Positions 1 to 7,148 of a stretch of 64,000 bases of DNA are shown here, piece by piece; the first letter of the stretch is position 1; each line of letters opens with the position of its first letter. The position numbers and the translations under genes are program-made. The DNA comes from CAYZNE01 sp964461035 (GTDB lineage: Archaea; Nanobdellota; Nanobdellia; Woesearchaeales; CAYZNE01): assembly GCA_964461035.1 (NCBI GenBank), contig CAYWRI010000002.1, positions 1 to 64,000 of the forward strand, given 5' to 3'. The notes under the pieces were generated by a model. It was not told the origin of the DNA, did not search any database, and saw nothing but the letters and a program-made list of their open reading frames with translations.

Positions 1-2
1 AT

Positions 3-845
3 AATCATGCTTATGCTTTTGTTTCTAATAATCCTATGAATTATGTTGATCCTACTGGTGCTATTGAGACGAGTTCGAGTGATGCTTTTAAATTTACGGT
101 TGCGCATCCTATGATTGCATTTAAGTATCATAATGGTGAGTCTTTGAATCCTGAAGAAAAGATTATTGCTTTGGATTGGTTTTCTAATCGTTATGAGACT
201 GATGAACCTTATGCTTATAAGCATTTACAGCAATATTTACATCCTGAAAATTTGGTGAGTTCTCGTTCTGCTGAGTGGTATGGTGATAAAGGCACTGAGA
301 GAGAGGGTACTATGTATCCTGTTTATGATGTTAGGCCTGATTTTGATAAAGAAGGATTTAATCTTGATGTAGTATTAAGTTATGCGTCATGTAATGCTAA
401 GCATATAGATAAAATATTAGAACTTTTTAATGAGGGTAAAGAAGCAATGATATTAGTGAATGGAGTCAATGTGAATCCTTTAGATTTTCAATCTATGGGT
501 GCTTTTTCGGTTTATGTTCAGAAAGATTTAAAGTCTGGTAAGATTGTTGTAAGAATTAAGGATAAATATGATTGGTTTCTAGATGATTTCAACGAGGGTA
601 AGGCTAGTGAATTTAGTGTTTTTAACTATGGTGTGGCTGACTCTTTAAATATTAAATTACAAGAAAATAGTGAAAATGGAAATGTTTACATGTATGGGGG
701 TGGTAGGTATGCTACCGTTCGAATTTATGATGGTTATTTAGATAAAATGGGTCAGGAGTATATTATGTGGAGTGAGTGGGAAATTACTGAAGAACAGTTT
801 CTTGAATATTTTGGTTCTAGTGACGTGAGTTCGAGTGATGAGTAA
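3..845 (+). CDS. RHS-core protein, C-terminal end (5' truncated by window edge)
   Basis: The frame is already open at base 3 and reads NHAYAFVSNNPMNYVDPTG, the end of an RHS repeat-associated core (N-x-Y-x-NNP-x2-Y-DPSG type), so the gene starts before the window. About 260 residues after the core form a variable tip with no domain I recognise; it is acidic and rich in Tyr and Asp. In RHS polymorphic toxins the sequence after the DPxG motif is the effector domain, so a toxin or surface-binding role is inferred by family only. The tip is bracketed by a 14-bp direct repeat encoding SSSD. The next RHS gene starts 60 bp downstream, so there is no room for an immunity gene between them. Confidence 0.75.
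   Translation, partial: NHAYAFVSNNPMNYVDPTGAIETSSSDAFKFTVAHPMIAFKYHNGESLNPEEKIIALDWFSNRYETDEPYAYKHLQQYLHPENLVSSRSAEWYGDKGTEREGTMYPVYDVRPDFDKEGFNLDVVLSYASCNAKHIDKILELFNEGKEAMILVNGVNVNPLDFQSMGAFSVYVQKDLKSGKIVVRIKDKYDWFLDDFNEGKASEFSVFNYGVADSLNIKLQENSENGNVYMYGGGRYATVRIYDGYLDKMGQEYIMWSEWEITEEQFLEYFGSSDVSSSDE
71..840 (+). repeat. 14-bp direct repeats bracketing the RHS tip (71-84 and 827-840)
   Basis: GAGTTCGAGTGATG occurs at 71-84, just after the DPTG end of the RHS core, and again at 827-840, immediately before the stop codon. Both copies are in the same reading frame. The repeat therefore encloses exactly the variable tip domain. It may be a scar of cassette exchange or a coding coincidence in a Ser/Asp-rich linker. 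Confidence 0.6.
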
Positions 846-904
846 ATTCTTTAAATTTTTTCAGGACTTTTTTTAATTTTTTCTGTTTATAAAAATATTT
901 TTAA

Positions 905-2011
905 ATGTTAGTTTCTGTTTTGTTTGTTGTGAGTAAAATATTATTATTTATTATATTATTCTTGTTGTGTTTTAGTAGCGTTTCGGCTTCTACGTTGACG
1001 AGGTATGGTTCTGATTTTAAGATTGTTGGTGATGAGATTTCTTTTAAGGTTAGTGATAGGTTGGGTGGTGATAGATTAATTCTTGACGATGATAGTATAA
1101 TTGCTGAGTCGAATGTTTTGCCTTATGGTCAGCAGTTAAAGAATAATAATGTTAAGTTTGGTTTTACTGGTAAGGAGTTGGATAATACTGATAATTATTA
1201 TTTTAATGCTCGTTATTATGATTTTGATTCTGGTAAGTTTTTGGGTGTTGATCCTGTGAGTGATAATCATGCTCATGCTTTTGTTTCTAATAATCCTATG
1301 AATTATATTGATCCTAGTGGTATGTTTGAGTTGAAATCTAATGAGCATGTTGTTCCGACAGAAGTGCTTAAAGCTATGTATCTTTGTACAGAAGATATTG
1401 ATCAAGATTGGAATGATTATAAAAGTAATCCTGTAGGTGGATTAAACGTTGATAATAATCATTTAAGGGGTAGTTCTTTCGATTTTCTTCCTATTATTAA
1501 GTCTAAACAAGAAAAATTTTATGAGTTAGTTTCTGAACATACCGATATTAATAAGTTAGATGCAAAAAATTATTATGATATTATAACAACTAAGGGGAAT
1601 ATAGCTTTGGTGCCTGATTTTAAAGAAAGTTTTTTGTTTCATGAGAGGGTTCATAAATATATGACTGAAGAATTAACTCCTAGTGAGCTAAATCTTTTAT
1701 ATGATGCTAGAAACGAGTTTATTTCGTGGATGGCTGAGGAGGATACTGATGTTGAATTCCTCGGTGAAAATTATAAGTGTGCTTTTCGAGCTGCTTATTT
1801 TGCCAATTATTTATTCGATCCGATAGATTTAGGTTCTAAACAGGAGTTGTATGCTTATATGGCTCAGTATCAAGTATATCCTGAGATTATACAGGGAGTT
1901 AATGCTATAAATAAAGAGGTTTATGAGGTTTTCAAAGAGAGATATCCTGAAGCTTATGCTGTTTATGAAGAGGTAGTAAATTATGTTAGAAAGTCAATGG
2001 AAGAACCTTAA
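905..2011 (+). CDS. Short secreted RHS-core protein with HExxH metallopeptidase-like tip
   Basis: This 368-residue protein begins with a hydrophobic signal peptide (about 1-29, ending SSVSAS). Residues 74-139 are one compact RHS core: PYG, then FTGKELD, YYFNARYYD, GKFLGVDPVSD and YIDPSG. There are no upstream YD repeats, so the usual shell is missing. After the core the tip (140-368) holds HERVH at 246-250, a zincin HExxH motif, and a Glu-rich helix ELYAYMAQY at 314-322 that could give the third zinc ligand as in gluzincins. Its core DNA (1263-1322) is nearly identical to bases 1-60, while the tips are unrelated. A TATA-like TTTATAAA at 886-893 lies so close to the ATG that GTG 929 (signal peptide MSKILL) is an alternative start. 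Secretion and zinc-peptidase activity are inferred. Confidence 0.7.
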   Translation: MLVSVLFVVSKILLFIILFLLCFSSVSASTLTRYGSDFKIVGDEISFKVSDRLGGDRLILDDDSIIAESNVLPYGQQLKNNNVKFGFTGKELDNTDNYYFNARYYDFDSGKFLGVDPVSDNHAHAFVSNNPMNYIDPSGMFELKSNEHVVPTEVLKAMYLCTEDIDQDWNDYKSNPVGGLNVDNNHLRGSSFDFLPIIKSKQEKFYELVSEHTDINKLDAKNYYDIITTKGNIALVPDFKESFLFHERVHKYMTEELTPSELNLLYDARNEFISWMAEEDTDVEFLGENYKCAFRAAYFANYLFDPIDLGSKQELYAYMAQYQVYPEIIQGVNAINKEVYEVFKERYPEAYAVYEEVVNYVRKSMEEP

Positions 2012-2066
2012 AGAGTAAGATGACTTAAGAATTAAATAAAATAAAAAAATAAAAAATTAAATAAAT

Positions 2067-2519
2067 TTATTTCTTTTTCTTTTTCGTAGGTTTTTTACTT
2101 GTTTTTTTAATAGCAATAGCAACTGCAGTTCCTATTGCTGTAGCAACTCCGGCAGCCATTAAAACGGCCCTTTCAGGATGATTTTTAATATATTTTGTAA
2201 CATCCACTTCTACTTGTTTCATTTTTTTCTTTGCAGCTGCGAGTTCAGATTTTGCTTTTTTCTCATACATTTCAAGTTGTTTATCCACTTTAGGTATTAT
2301 TTTACTGTTCACTGTTTTTACAACTTTTGAACAAGTTTTTCTAATCATCTTTGCCACAGGTTTTTTCTTTGTAACTTTCTTTTTTGTCATTACTTTTTTC
2401 ACAGCTTTTTTTACTGGTTTTCTTTTTGTAGTTTTTTTCTTTGCTACTGCTTTTTTCACAGCTTTTTTAGCCGGGTTTCTTTTAATAACTTTTTTTATTA
2501 TTTTTTTCTTTGTAACCAT
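2067..2519 (-). CDS. Lys-rich protein with DUF883/ElaB-YqjD-like C-terminus
   Basis: The N-terminal 60 residues are PAKKA/KKAVKK repeats resembling the basic tail of histone H1 or HU-like proteins. A helical stretch (75-105) leads to a C-terminal segment KYIKNHPERAVLMAAGVA followed by a hydrophobic helix (about 117-137) and a basic end. That pattern, a helix then N-x-P-x2-A then a TM helix, is the signature layout of the DUF883/YqjD family of membrane-anchored, ribosome-associated proteins. A strong Shine-Dalgarno GGAGGG lies just before the ATG. The next gene upstream on this strand is a YqjE-like membrane protein, mirroring the bacterial yqjD-yqjE pair. Nucleic-acid or ribosome tethering to the membrane is inferred. 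Confidence 0.6.
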   Translation of the reverse strand: MVTKKKIIKKVIKRNPAKKAVKKAVAKKKTTKRKPVKKAVKKVMTKKKVTKKKPVAKMIRKTCSKVVKTVNSKIIPKVDKQLEMYEKKAKSELAAAKKKMKQVEVDVTKYIKNHPERAVLMAAGVATAIGTAVAIAIKKTSKKPTKKKKK

Positions 2520-2537
2520 TTTTTCCCTCCATAAAAA

Positions 2538-2918
2538 TTACTTTTTATCATGCTCAATTCTTTGATTAAACAATATTACTAATAATAAAATGATGCCTAA
2601 TCCTAAAAATAAATAACTTCTTCCAATATTTAAAACATCCATAAGAAAAAATATTAATCCTAAACTTATGAATAATACTGCAATAAGCAATATTCCTGCT
2701 TGAATAAGATGCGATATGAATCTTTTTTTCATATCATCAAATTTAGATTCAAGCCTTGATGTAATTAAATCAACTTCATACTCTATTCTTTTTTTAAGAC
2801 CTTCAAGAATATTTGGAACAACAATACTGCTAAGAAGATGAATTATACTACCAACAATATCATGATGGTGCATTTCTTTTTTATTGTTTATTGAATTCTT
2901 TTTTTTCTTTATTGCCAA
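2538..2918 (-). CDS. Phage_holin_3_6/YqjE-like two-helix membrane protein
   Basis: This 126-residue protein has a basic N-terminus, an amphipathic helix (about 25-68) and two closely spaced TM helices (about 70-90 and 96-116), the layout of the YqjE/DUF1469 (Phage_holin_3_6) family. The start is TTG, supported by an AGAGGTGA ribosome-binding site 6-8 nt upstream. It is transcribed with, and 18 bp upstream of, the Lys-rich YqjD-like gene. The function is unknown; membrane association is clear from the sequence. Confidence 0.6.
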   Translation of the reverse strand: MAIKKKKNSINNKKEMHHHDIVGSIIHLLSSIVVPNILEGLKKRIEYEVDLITSRLESKFDDMKKRFISHLIQAGILLIAVLFISLGLIFFLMDVLNIGRSYLFLGLGIILLLVILFNQRIEHDKK

Positions 2919-2961
2919 AAATTCACCTCTTTTGACTTTTAAATATTATTAGTTTAAATAA

Positions 2962-3432
2962 TTACTCATAAGATTCTTTAATTTTTTTAGCTAATTCTGC
3001 AAGTTCATTATTATCTGTCATTTCTTTTGGTTCTTGACTAGATAAATATCCTGGATATTTTTCAAAATAAATATTTGATGCAGGGCTTTCAATTTTTTTC
3101 CATTCTTCAAGTTTACTAGTATTGTGCATTGGAATAAGTTTTCCATGAAGATGGTCAACACCGAATCCTTCAAATATTAATCCTGTTCTATAAACATCTT
3201 CAAAATAATTATCAATTATTTTACCAACTTTTTTACATGCAATGATGAGTTCTTTAATGACTTCGTTTTCTGCATCAAAAATATAACTTGAATAATGTTT
3301 CTTAGGAACAACAACAGTAAAACCTTTTGTGTTCGGAAAAATAGATAGAAACGCAAGATGTTTTTCATCTTCCCACACTTTATGACATGGAATTTCTCCT
3401 TTTATGATTTTACAAAATACGCATTCTTCCAC
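2962..3432 (-). CDS. HIT-family protein, third triad His replaced
   Basis: The start CVFCKIIKGEIPCHKVWED is the classic HIT N-terminus, a purine-nucleotide-binding hydrolase/transferase fold. The triad region reads GVDHLHGKLIP: His94 and His96 (the usual nucleophile) are present but the third His is Lys98. I chose the GTG at 3432 because it puts CxxC near the N-terminus, as in the family, and lies 4 nt after the upstream stop. The frame stays open to 3483 (start MKFMALKR), which would overlap the upstream gene by 47 nt. It forms an operon with the HldE-like gene. Substrate unknown. Confidence 0.8.
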   Translation of the reverse strand: MEECVFCKIIKGEIPCHKVWEDEKHLAFLSIFPNTKGFTVVVPKKHYSSYIFDAENEVIKELIIACKKVGKIIDNYFEDVYRTGLIFEGFGVDHLHGKLIPMHNTSKLEEWKKIESPASNIYFEKYPGYLSSQEPKEMTDNNELAELAKKIKESYE

Positions 3433-3436
3433 ATTA

Positions 3437-3952
3437 TCACTTTTTATCTTCTTTAGTTTTCTTTTTAGAGCCATAAACTTCAAGAATTTTATTTATTATA
3501 TTGCTGGTTGAATGATTTCCAATATGTTCTATGAGAACAATTTTTCCACCATGTTTTTCAACAGTTTCCTGTTCAATTCCCGTATATCCTGTTTTAGCTT
3601 TAACATGGAAATGTGGTTTTATTGCTTCAAGCAATGCTCTTGGATCTGTTTCATCAAATATGACTACAAAATCCACTGCTTCAAGACCTGCAAGCATTCT
3701 TGCTCTATGTTCTTGAGGAACTATTGGTCTATCTTTTGATTTGTATTTTTTAATTGATTTATCAGAATTCAAACCAACCACTAGAATATCTCCTTTACTT
3801 TTTGCAATATCCAATGACGCAACATGACCGCTATGCAATATGTCAAAACTTCCATTTGTTGTCACAATAACTTTTCCTTTTTTCTTTAAATCTGAAATTA
3901 TTTTTTCTATTTCATCTTTTGTTTTTATTTTCGGATGTTTATTTGCTATCAT
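3437..3952 (-). CDS. HldE/RfaE-like cytidylyltransferase-family nucleotidyltransferase
   Basis: This 171-residue single-domain protein has the nucleotidyltransferase motif HSGH within TNGSFDILHSGH (residues about 33-44) and the downstream HldE-type end GNHSTSNIINKI. That matches the ADP-heptose synthase (RfaE domain II) branch of the cytidylyltransferase superfamily, which transfers NMP onto a sugar or alcohol phosphate. There is no kinase domain. The substrate in archaea is uncertain: sugar phosphate, glycerol phosphate or an FMN-type precursor. The Lys-rich C-terminal tail overlaps the alternative start of the HIT gene. A TATA-like stretch lies at about 3970-3985. Confidence 0.8.
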   Translation of the reverse strand: MIANKHPKIKTKDEIEKIISDLKKKGKVIVTTNGSFDILHSGHVASLDIAKSKGDILVVGLNSDKSIKKYKSKDRPIVPQEHRARMLAGLEAVDFVVIFDETDPRALLEAIKPHFHVKAKTGYTGIEQETVEKHGGKIVLIEHIGNHSTSNIINKILEVYGSKKKTKEDKK

Positions 3953-4066
3953 TTTTTAACCTCGAATTAATATTATAATAATTATTTATCTAATATTACA
4001 TGAAATAAGAAATGTTTTTTATAAATTTAGCGGAATAATTTTTAGTTTTATGTTTAATTTAATAAA

Positions 4067-4561
4067 TTATAAACCAATTTTTTCAGCAATCACAATCTTA
4101 TATCCCCCGTTCTTTTGATTGCCAACATTCTTAACAACAATATTACTAAATCCTGTTTGTTTTAGTTGAGCTATTAAAAATTCAATAGATGTTTTCCATT
4201 CATCAGTTCTGCTTAGGGATTTATTGAGATAATTCTTTTGCATTTCGCGTATCATATTATTTTTTTCATTATCTACTCTTGATTTATAAAATAGTTTAAA
4301 CGAATTGTTTCTCTCTTTTTCATTAGAATAATTATTAATAAAACAATCTCCCAAAATTATTTTACCATTTGTTTTAATATTATTGTAAATCTTAAAAAGA
4401 AAATTAAGTTTCTCTTTGTCATTAACATGATGATAAACTAAACTAGATGCAATACAATCATATTTCATTTTAGAAGTAACTTTTAGAATTTTTGATACTT
4501 CTGTAAATAACTTAATAGATTTATCTATATTGATATATTCATCATATTTTTCCAAATGCAC
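4067..4561 (-). pseudogene. SAM-dependent methyltransferase, N-terminally truncated
   Basis: The sequence YDCIASSLVYHHV followed by NGKIILGDCF corresponds to the middle and C-terminal part of a class I methyltransferase (Methyltransf_11/12 type). Motif I, the glycine-rich SAM loop, is absent because the frame begins only about 30 residues before the YDxI motif. The break at about 4561-4570 coincides with the start of an Lrp/AsnC fragment on the opposite strand, so two decayed genes are joined here. Probably non-functional. Confidence 0.6.
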
Positions 4562-4570
4562 TTTTGATAA

Positions 4571-4747
4571 AACATAGTTGTTAAAACAATAGGTAGTTCT
4601 GATTTTGAGTTTGATGTCGAAGTAAAAAACTTAGATGAATTTCTTAAAATAATGAACATTCTAACAAAAAAGTTTTCTGATAAAATAAGAAGTTATACTT
4701 ACTTCAGATTCTTGAAATACGATAAAATATCTTATCTGTCTTTATGA
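4571..4747 (+). pseudogene. Lrp/AsnC-family regulator, C-terminal fragment
   Basis: Directly after an in-frame stop at 4568-4570 the frame reads NIVVKTIGSSDFEFDVEVKN and runs to TGA at 4745-4747. This is the end of the RAM (AsnC_trans_reg) ligand-binding domain of Lrp/AsnC proteins, where a hypervariable strand is followed by G-S-x-D-F-x-F. No start codon and no HTH domain are present. A diverged copy of the same fragment lies at 17485-17682. Remnant of a lost regulator. Confidence 0.55.
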
Positions 4748-4787
4748 TGATTTGTTCATAATTAATTAGAAAATAAAAATAAAAAAA

Positions 4788-5399
4788 TTAAAACTTGCAT
4801 GAAAGATACAAGTGTAAGTTTTCTTTAGAGTTTCTCAGAGATTGCTTAGTAAATTTCTGTTGTTCTATTGGAAACTTATGTCTTGCACCTACAGAAAAAT
4901 TATCTGAAATCTTGTACTCTATTCCTGGTCGAACATATCCTGCACCCGTTTTAGTATTGTATTCTGCTAAGACTTTAGCAACAGATTTAGTGGAAAAATT
5001 CATTATTCCAAACCCATCAACAATATCTGTTTCAGGAAAATATCTTATATCTATCATTCCTTTTAATGTTTTTAGTGGAATTTTTGCAATGATTCCTATT
5101 TCATCATGTTGTGGGAAAAAACCATCAAGATGTTGAGCTGTGACTCCTAAACCAAAATCTTTGTATTTTGGAGTTAATTCGCCTCGGAGTTTGTAAACAT
5201 TTTTACCTGAATCATTTATCCAGAGGCCATAAACCTTTCCGCATTTTAGTAGGATATTTGACGCAAATAGTTCAACTTCAGTGCTTGTATTCTTTCCAGG
5301 AGTTACTACCAGAGTAGATTGCAATCCGATTTGGGGGTTTGTGAACAGCTCTAAAGCAGCTTGTTCTGGGGGAATATTCATATCGATGGGTATTGTCAT
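4788..5399 (-). CDS. Beta-strand-rich, porin-like orphan protein, divergent from a TrmB regulator
   Basis: No family is recognised. The 203 residues are a run of alternating polar/hydrophobic strands separated by short Gly/Asn/Asp turns (for example GLGVTAQHLDG, NFSVGARHKF), and the chain ends in an aromatic Phe (YLSCKF), as bacterial outer-membrane barrels do. No clear signal peptide is visible. The ATG at 5399 is chosen over GTG 5408 because an AAGGTGAT Shine-Dalgarno precedes it. A minus-strand TATA (about 5446-5454) is followed by the inverted repeat CACTTAGAAGTG at the expected transcription start, so repression by the divergent TrmB at 5518 is likely. It resembles the gene at 13415 in layout and context. 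Confidence 0.6.
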   Translation of the reverse strand: MTIPIDMNIPPEQAALELFTNPQIGLQSTLVVTPGKNTSTEVELFASNILLKCGKVYGLWINDSGKNVYKLRGELTPKYKDFGLGVTAQHLDGFFPQHDEIGIIAKIPLKTLKGMIDIRYFPETDIVDGFGIMNFSTKSVAKVLAEYNTKTGAGYVRPGIEYKISDNFSVGARHKFPIEQQKFTKQSLRNSKENLHLYLSCKF

Positions 5400-5424
5400 T
5401 TTTATCACCTTTGATGTTTGTTAT

Positions 5425-5497
5425 CACTTAGAAGTGTAGTTTTGTATTTAAATATCGCCCCCCACTTAGTGTAGAGTAAACATAAGTTTTATATATT
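5425..5497. promoter_or_regulatory. Divergent promoter with CACTTAG inverted repeats
   Basis: The palindrome CACTTAGAAGTG is at 5425-5436 and the shorter CACTTAGTG is at 5463-5471, 38 bp apart and sharing CACTTAG. The minus-strand TATA (TATTTAAATA, 5445-5454) serves the gene ending at 5399. The plus-strand TTTATATA at 5488-5495 lies about 26 nt before the ATG of the TrmB gene, implying a leaderless message. These repeats are the best candidate operators for the TrmB protein. Confidence 0.55.
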
Positions 5498-5517
5498 GGA
5501 TTAACTTTTTTGTAGCT

Positions 5518-6261
5518 ATGGATGCAAAACTCCTAGAATCCGCAAGTTTGACAAGAAATGAAAGTATTGTATATTTAACATTATTACAGATTGGAATGTC
5601 TAAAACAGGCGCAATATTAAAGGAATCAAAACTCAATTCAGGCAAAATTTATGAGATACTTAATTCTCTTATGGAAAAAGGTTTGGCAAGTAAAACCGCA
5701 ATCAATAATGTAAAACATTTTAGTGCCGCACCACCCAATAAATTGTTAGAGTATATTAAAGAAAAAAAAGAAATTCTGAATAAAAATGAACGAGAAATTC
5801 AATCTATTATTCCACAATTGGAAGGTTTAAGAAAAACAAAACTTGAAAAGACAAATGCTGTAGTCTATCAAGGATTCAAAGGATTCAAAACAGCAGCCAA
5901 TGAAATATTTGCAGAAGAAAATAATGGCTTTGATCATATGGCTATGGGGGTTACAAAAACCAAACCTAAAAAATATAGTGATTATTGGTTAAAAAAAAAT
6001 AGAAAGATGAGTGAAGTTACATTAAGAAGAAGAATTTTATTTTCAGAAGAAAGTTGTTATGAACAAGAAACAAGTAAAATAAAAAATGTTAAAGTTAGAG
6101 TATTGAATAATATAACTCCTGCAGCAATTGATATTGTAAATAACACTGTTTTAATACTAAATTATGAAGGTGAGGGAACATTTGTTTTAATTGAAAATGA
6201 AAATATTGCAAAATCATTCACAAGTTTCTTTAATCAATTGTGGAAAGTTGCAAAAGATTAG
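5518..6261 (+). CDS. TrmB-family transcriptional regulator (copy 1)
   Basis: This 247-residue protein has an N-terminal winged HTH (about 6-70: LTRNESIVYLTLLQIG, then GKIYEILNSLMEKGL), a coiled-coil linker (75-112) and a C-terminal effector domain (115-245), the TrmB order. TrmB proteins bind sugars or related ligands and repress or activate adjacent genes. It is closest in this window to the copy at 12555 (both begin MDxxLLE and share KHFSAAxPNK). Leaderless start as judged from the TATA spacing. It is transcribed divergently from the beta-rich protein gene, a pairing repeated three more times within 8 kb. Confidence 0.85.
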   Translation: MDAKLLESASLTRNESIVYLTLLQIGMSKTGAILKESKLNSGKIYEILNSLMEKGLASKTAINNVKHFSAAPPNKLLEYIKEKKEILNKNEREIQSIIPQLEGLRKTKLEKTNAVVYQGFKGFKTAANEIFAEENNGFDHMAMGVTKTKPKKYSDYWLKKNRKMSEVTLRRRILFSEESCYEQETSKIKNVKVRVLNNITPAAIDIVNNTVLILNYEGEGTFVLIENENIAKSFTSFFNQLWKVAKD

Positions 6262-6285
6262 CTGTGCATTCTCTTTGCAAAAAAA

Positions 6286-6453
6286 TTAAGAACCAAATTC
6301 TGAGAACAAAATCAATATTTCTTCATAAATATTTTTTCTATGATCAAAACATATAATAAATATGATGTTATCTTCTACGCTATATATTATTAGGTATTTT
6401 CCTATTTTTAAACTTCGATGATTTTTTATAGAATGTCTTGTTCTCCGAAGATT
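6286..6453 (-). pseudogene. RelE/ParE-family toxin remnant
   Basis: A minus-strand frame without a start codon reads SLKIGKYLIIYSVEDN then FDHRKNIYEEI and ends TAA at 6286-6288. The order R-S-L-x-I-G-x-Y-x-I-I-Y, then a hydrophobic strand, then HRKxxY is the conserved C-terminal half of RelE/ParE toxins. Upstream of 6453 the frame is closed by TAG and TAA, so the N-terminal half is lost or shifted. No antitoxin is visible. Short but pattern-rich, hence moderate confidence. Confidence 0.5.
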
Positions 6454-6546
6454 CTACCTTTACAATAATCTCCATGAATTATTTATTTTTTAAACAAGTT
6501 TATCAATACATTTAAAAATGAGTTATTGATTCTTTTATTACAACAC

Positions 6547-6621
6547 GGGTCCGTAGCCTAGTCTGGACAGGGCGACAGCCTTCTAAGCTGTAGATCGAGG
6601 GTTCGAATCCCTCCGGACTCG
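6547..6621 (+). tRNA. tRNA-Arg (anticodon TCT)
   Basis: This is a complete cloverleaf. The acceptor GGGTCCG pairs with CGGACTC, discriminator G. The anticodon loop CTTCTAA gives TCT, reading AGA. The T-arm is GAGGG-TTCGAAT-CCCTC. No intron and no encoded CCA. Its 3' end is repeated 125 bp downstream (6736-6753). Confidence 0.95.
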
Positions 6622-6683
6622 CTTTATTAATTGTTTGGTGTATGTTGGTTTAACCTATTGAGTGAAGCGAAAAGGTTGGTTTT

Positions 6684-6753
6684 GGTCCAGCTTTTTAGTG
6701 AGTGTTAGGGAGCTCAAAAGATGGGTTTGTATCATCTCCGGACTCGCTTTATT
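6684..6753 (+). repeat. tRNA-Arg 3'-end duplicate / degenerate tRNA-like remnant
   Basis: CTCCGGACTCGCTTTATT at 6736-6753 repeats 6611-6628 exactly (the tRNA-Arg 3' end plus flank). The preceding bases can fold as a T-arm-like hairpin (GATGG/TCATC with a 7-nt loop), and GGTCC at 6684-6688 could pair with the repeated GGACT, so the element looks like a decayed tRNA copy lacking a proper anticodon arm. Alternatively it is an attachment-site duplication left by an excised integrating element. No integrase is nearby. Confidence 0.5.
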
Positions 6754-6778
6754 TTTTATTTAATTGATTTAATTTGGT

Positions 6779-6850
6779 GCAGGCGTGGCCAAGTGGCTAA
6801 GGCAAGTGGCTGCAACCCACTGATCCCCAGTTCGAGTCTGGGCGTCTGCT
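6779..6850 (+). tRNA. tRNA-Cys (anticodon GCA)
   Basis: The acceptor GCAGGCG pairs with CGTCTGC and the discriminator is T (U73), the identity base for tRNA-Cys. The anticodon stem-loop GTGGCTGCAACCCAC gives GCA. The T-arm is CCCAG-TTCGAGT-CTGGG. No intron. An oligo-T run follows directly and may terminate the transcript. Confidence 0.95.
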
Positions 6851-6896
6851 TTTTTAGAGTTTATTTTTTGTTTGATAGGGCTCAAACGGAATCCAT

Positions 6897-7148
6897 ATGG
6901 AATATAATTTAGAATTGGAAAGAGTAATTTCTAAGATAAAAGAGAACAATGCTAAAAATATTCTTATTCAACTTCCTGATGGTTTAAAACCAAAAGCAAA
7001 AGAAATAGTTGATTCAATAAATAAAGAATTAGATGTTAATGTCTTCATTTGGTCAGGAACAAATTTTGGCGCATGCGATATTCCTTTACACTTAAACAAT
7101 ATTATCGATTTAATAATCCATTTTGGACATTCGGAGTATGTAAGATGA
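6897..7148 (+). CDS. dph2: Dph2 N-terminal part (diphthamide synthase), frame-split
   Basis: Dph2 is the radical-SAM-like [4Fe-4S] enzyme that transfers the 3-amino-3-carboxypropyl group of SAM to a histidine of EF-2, the first step of diphthamide synthesis. These 83 residues match its start: the ILIQLPDGLK motif and the first cluster cysteine, Cys60 in FGACD, then IHFGHSE. The frame ends at TGA 7146-7148, exactly where the domain should continue. The rest is in another frame starting at ATG 7145 (ATGA overlap). Confidence 0.8.
   Translation: MEYNLELERVISKIKENNAKNILIQLPDGLKPKAKEIVDSINKELDVNVFIWSGTNFGACDIPLHLNNIIDLIIHFGHSEYVR

Noticed and set aside
1136..1405. Minus-strand frame of 89 residues opposite the RHS core
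   Set aside because: It is the antisense shadow of a repetitive coding region, Ile/Thr-rich low complexity, with no ribosome-binding site.
6721..6912. Plus-strand 63-residue frame
   Set aside because: It reads straight through tRNA-Cys, so it is not a protein gene.
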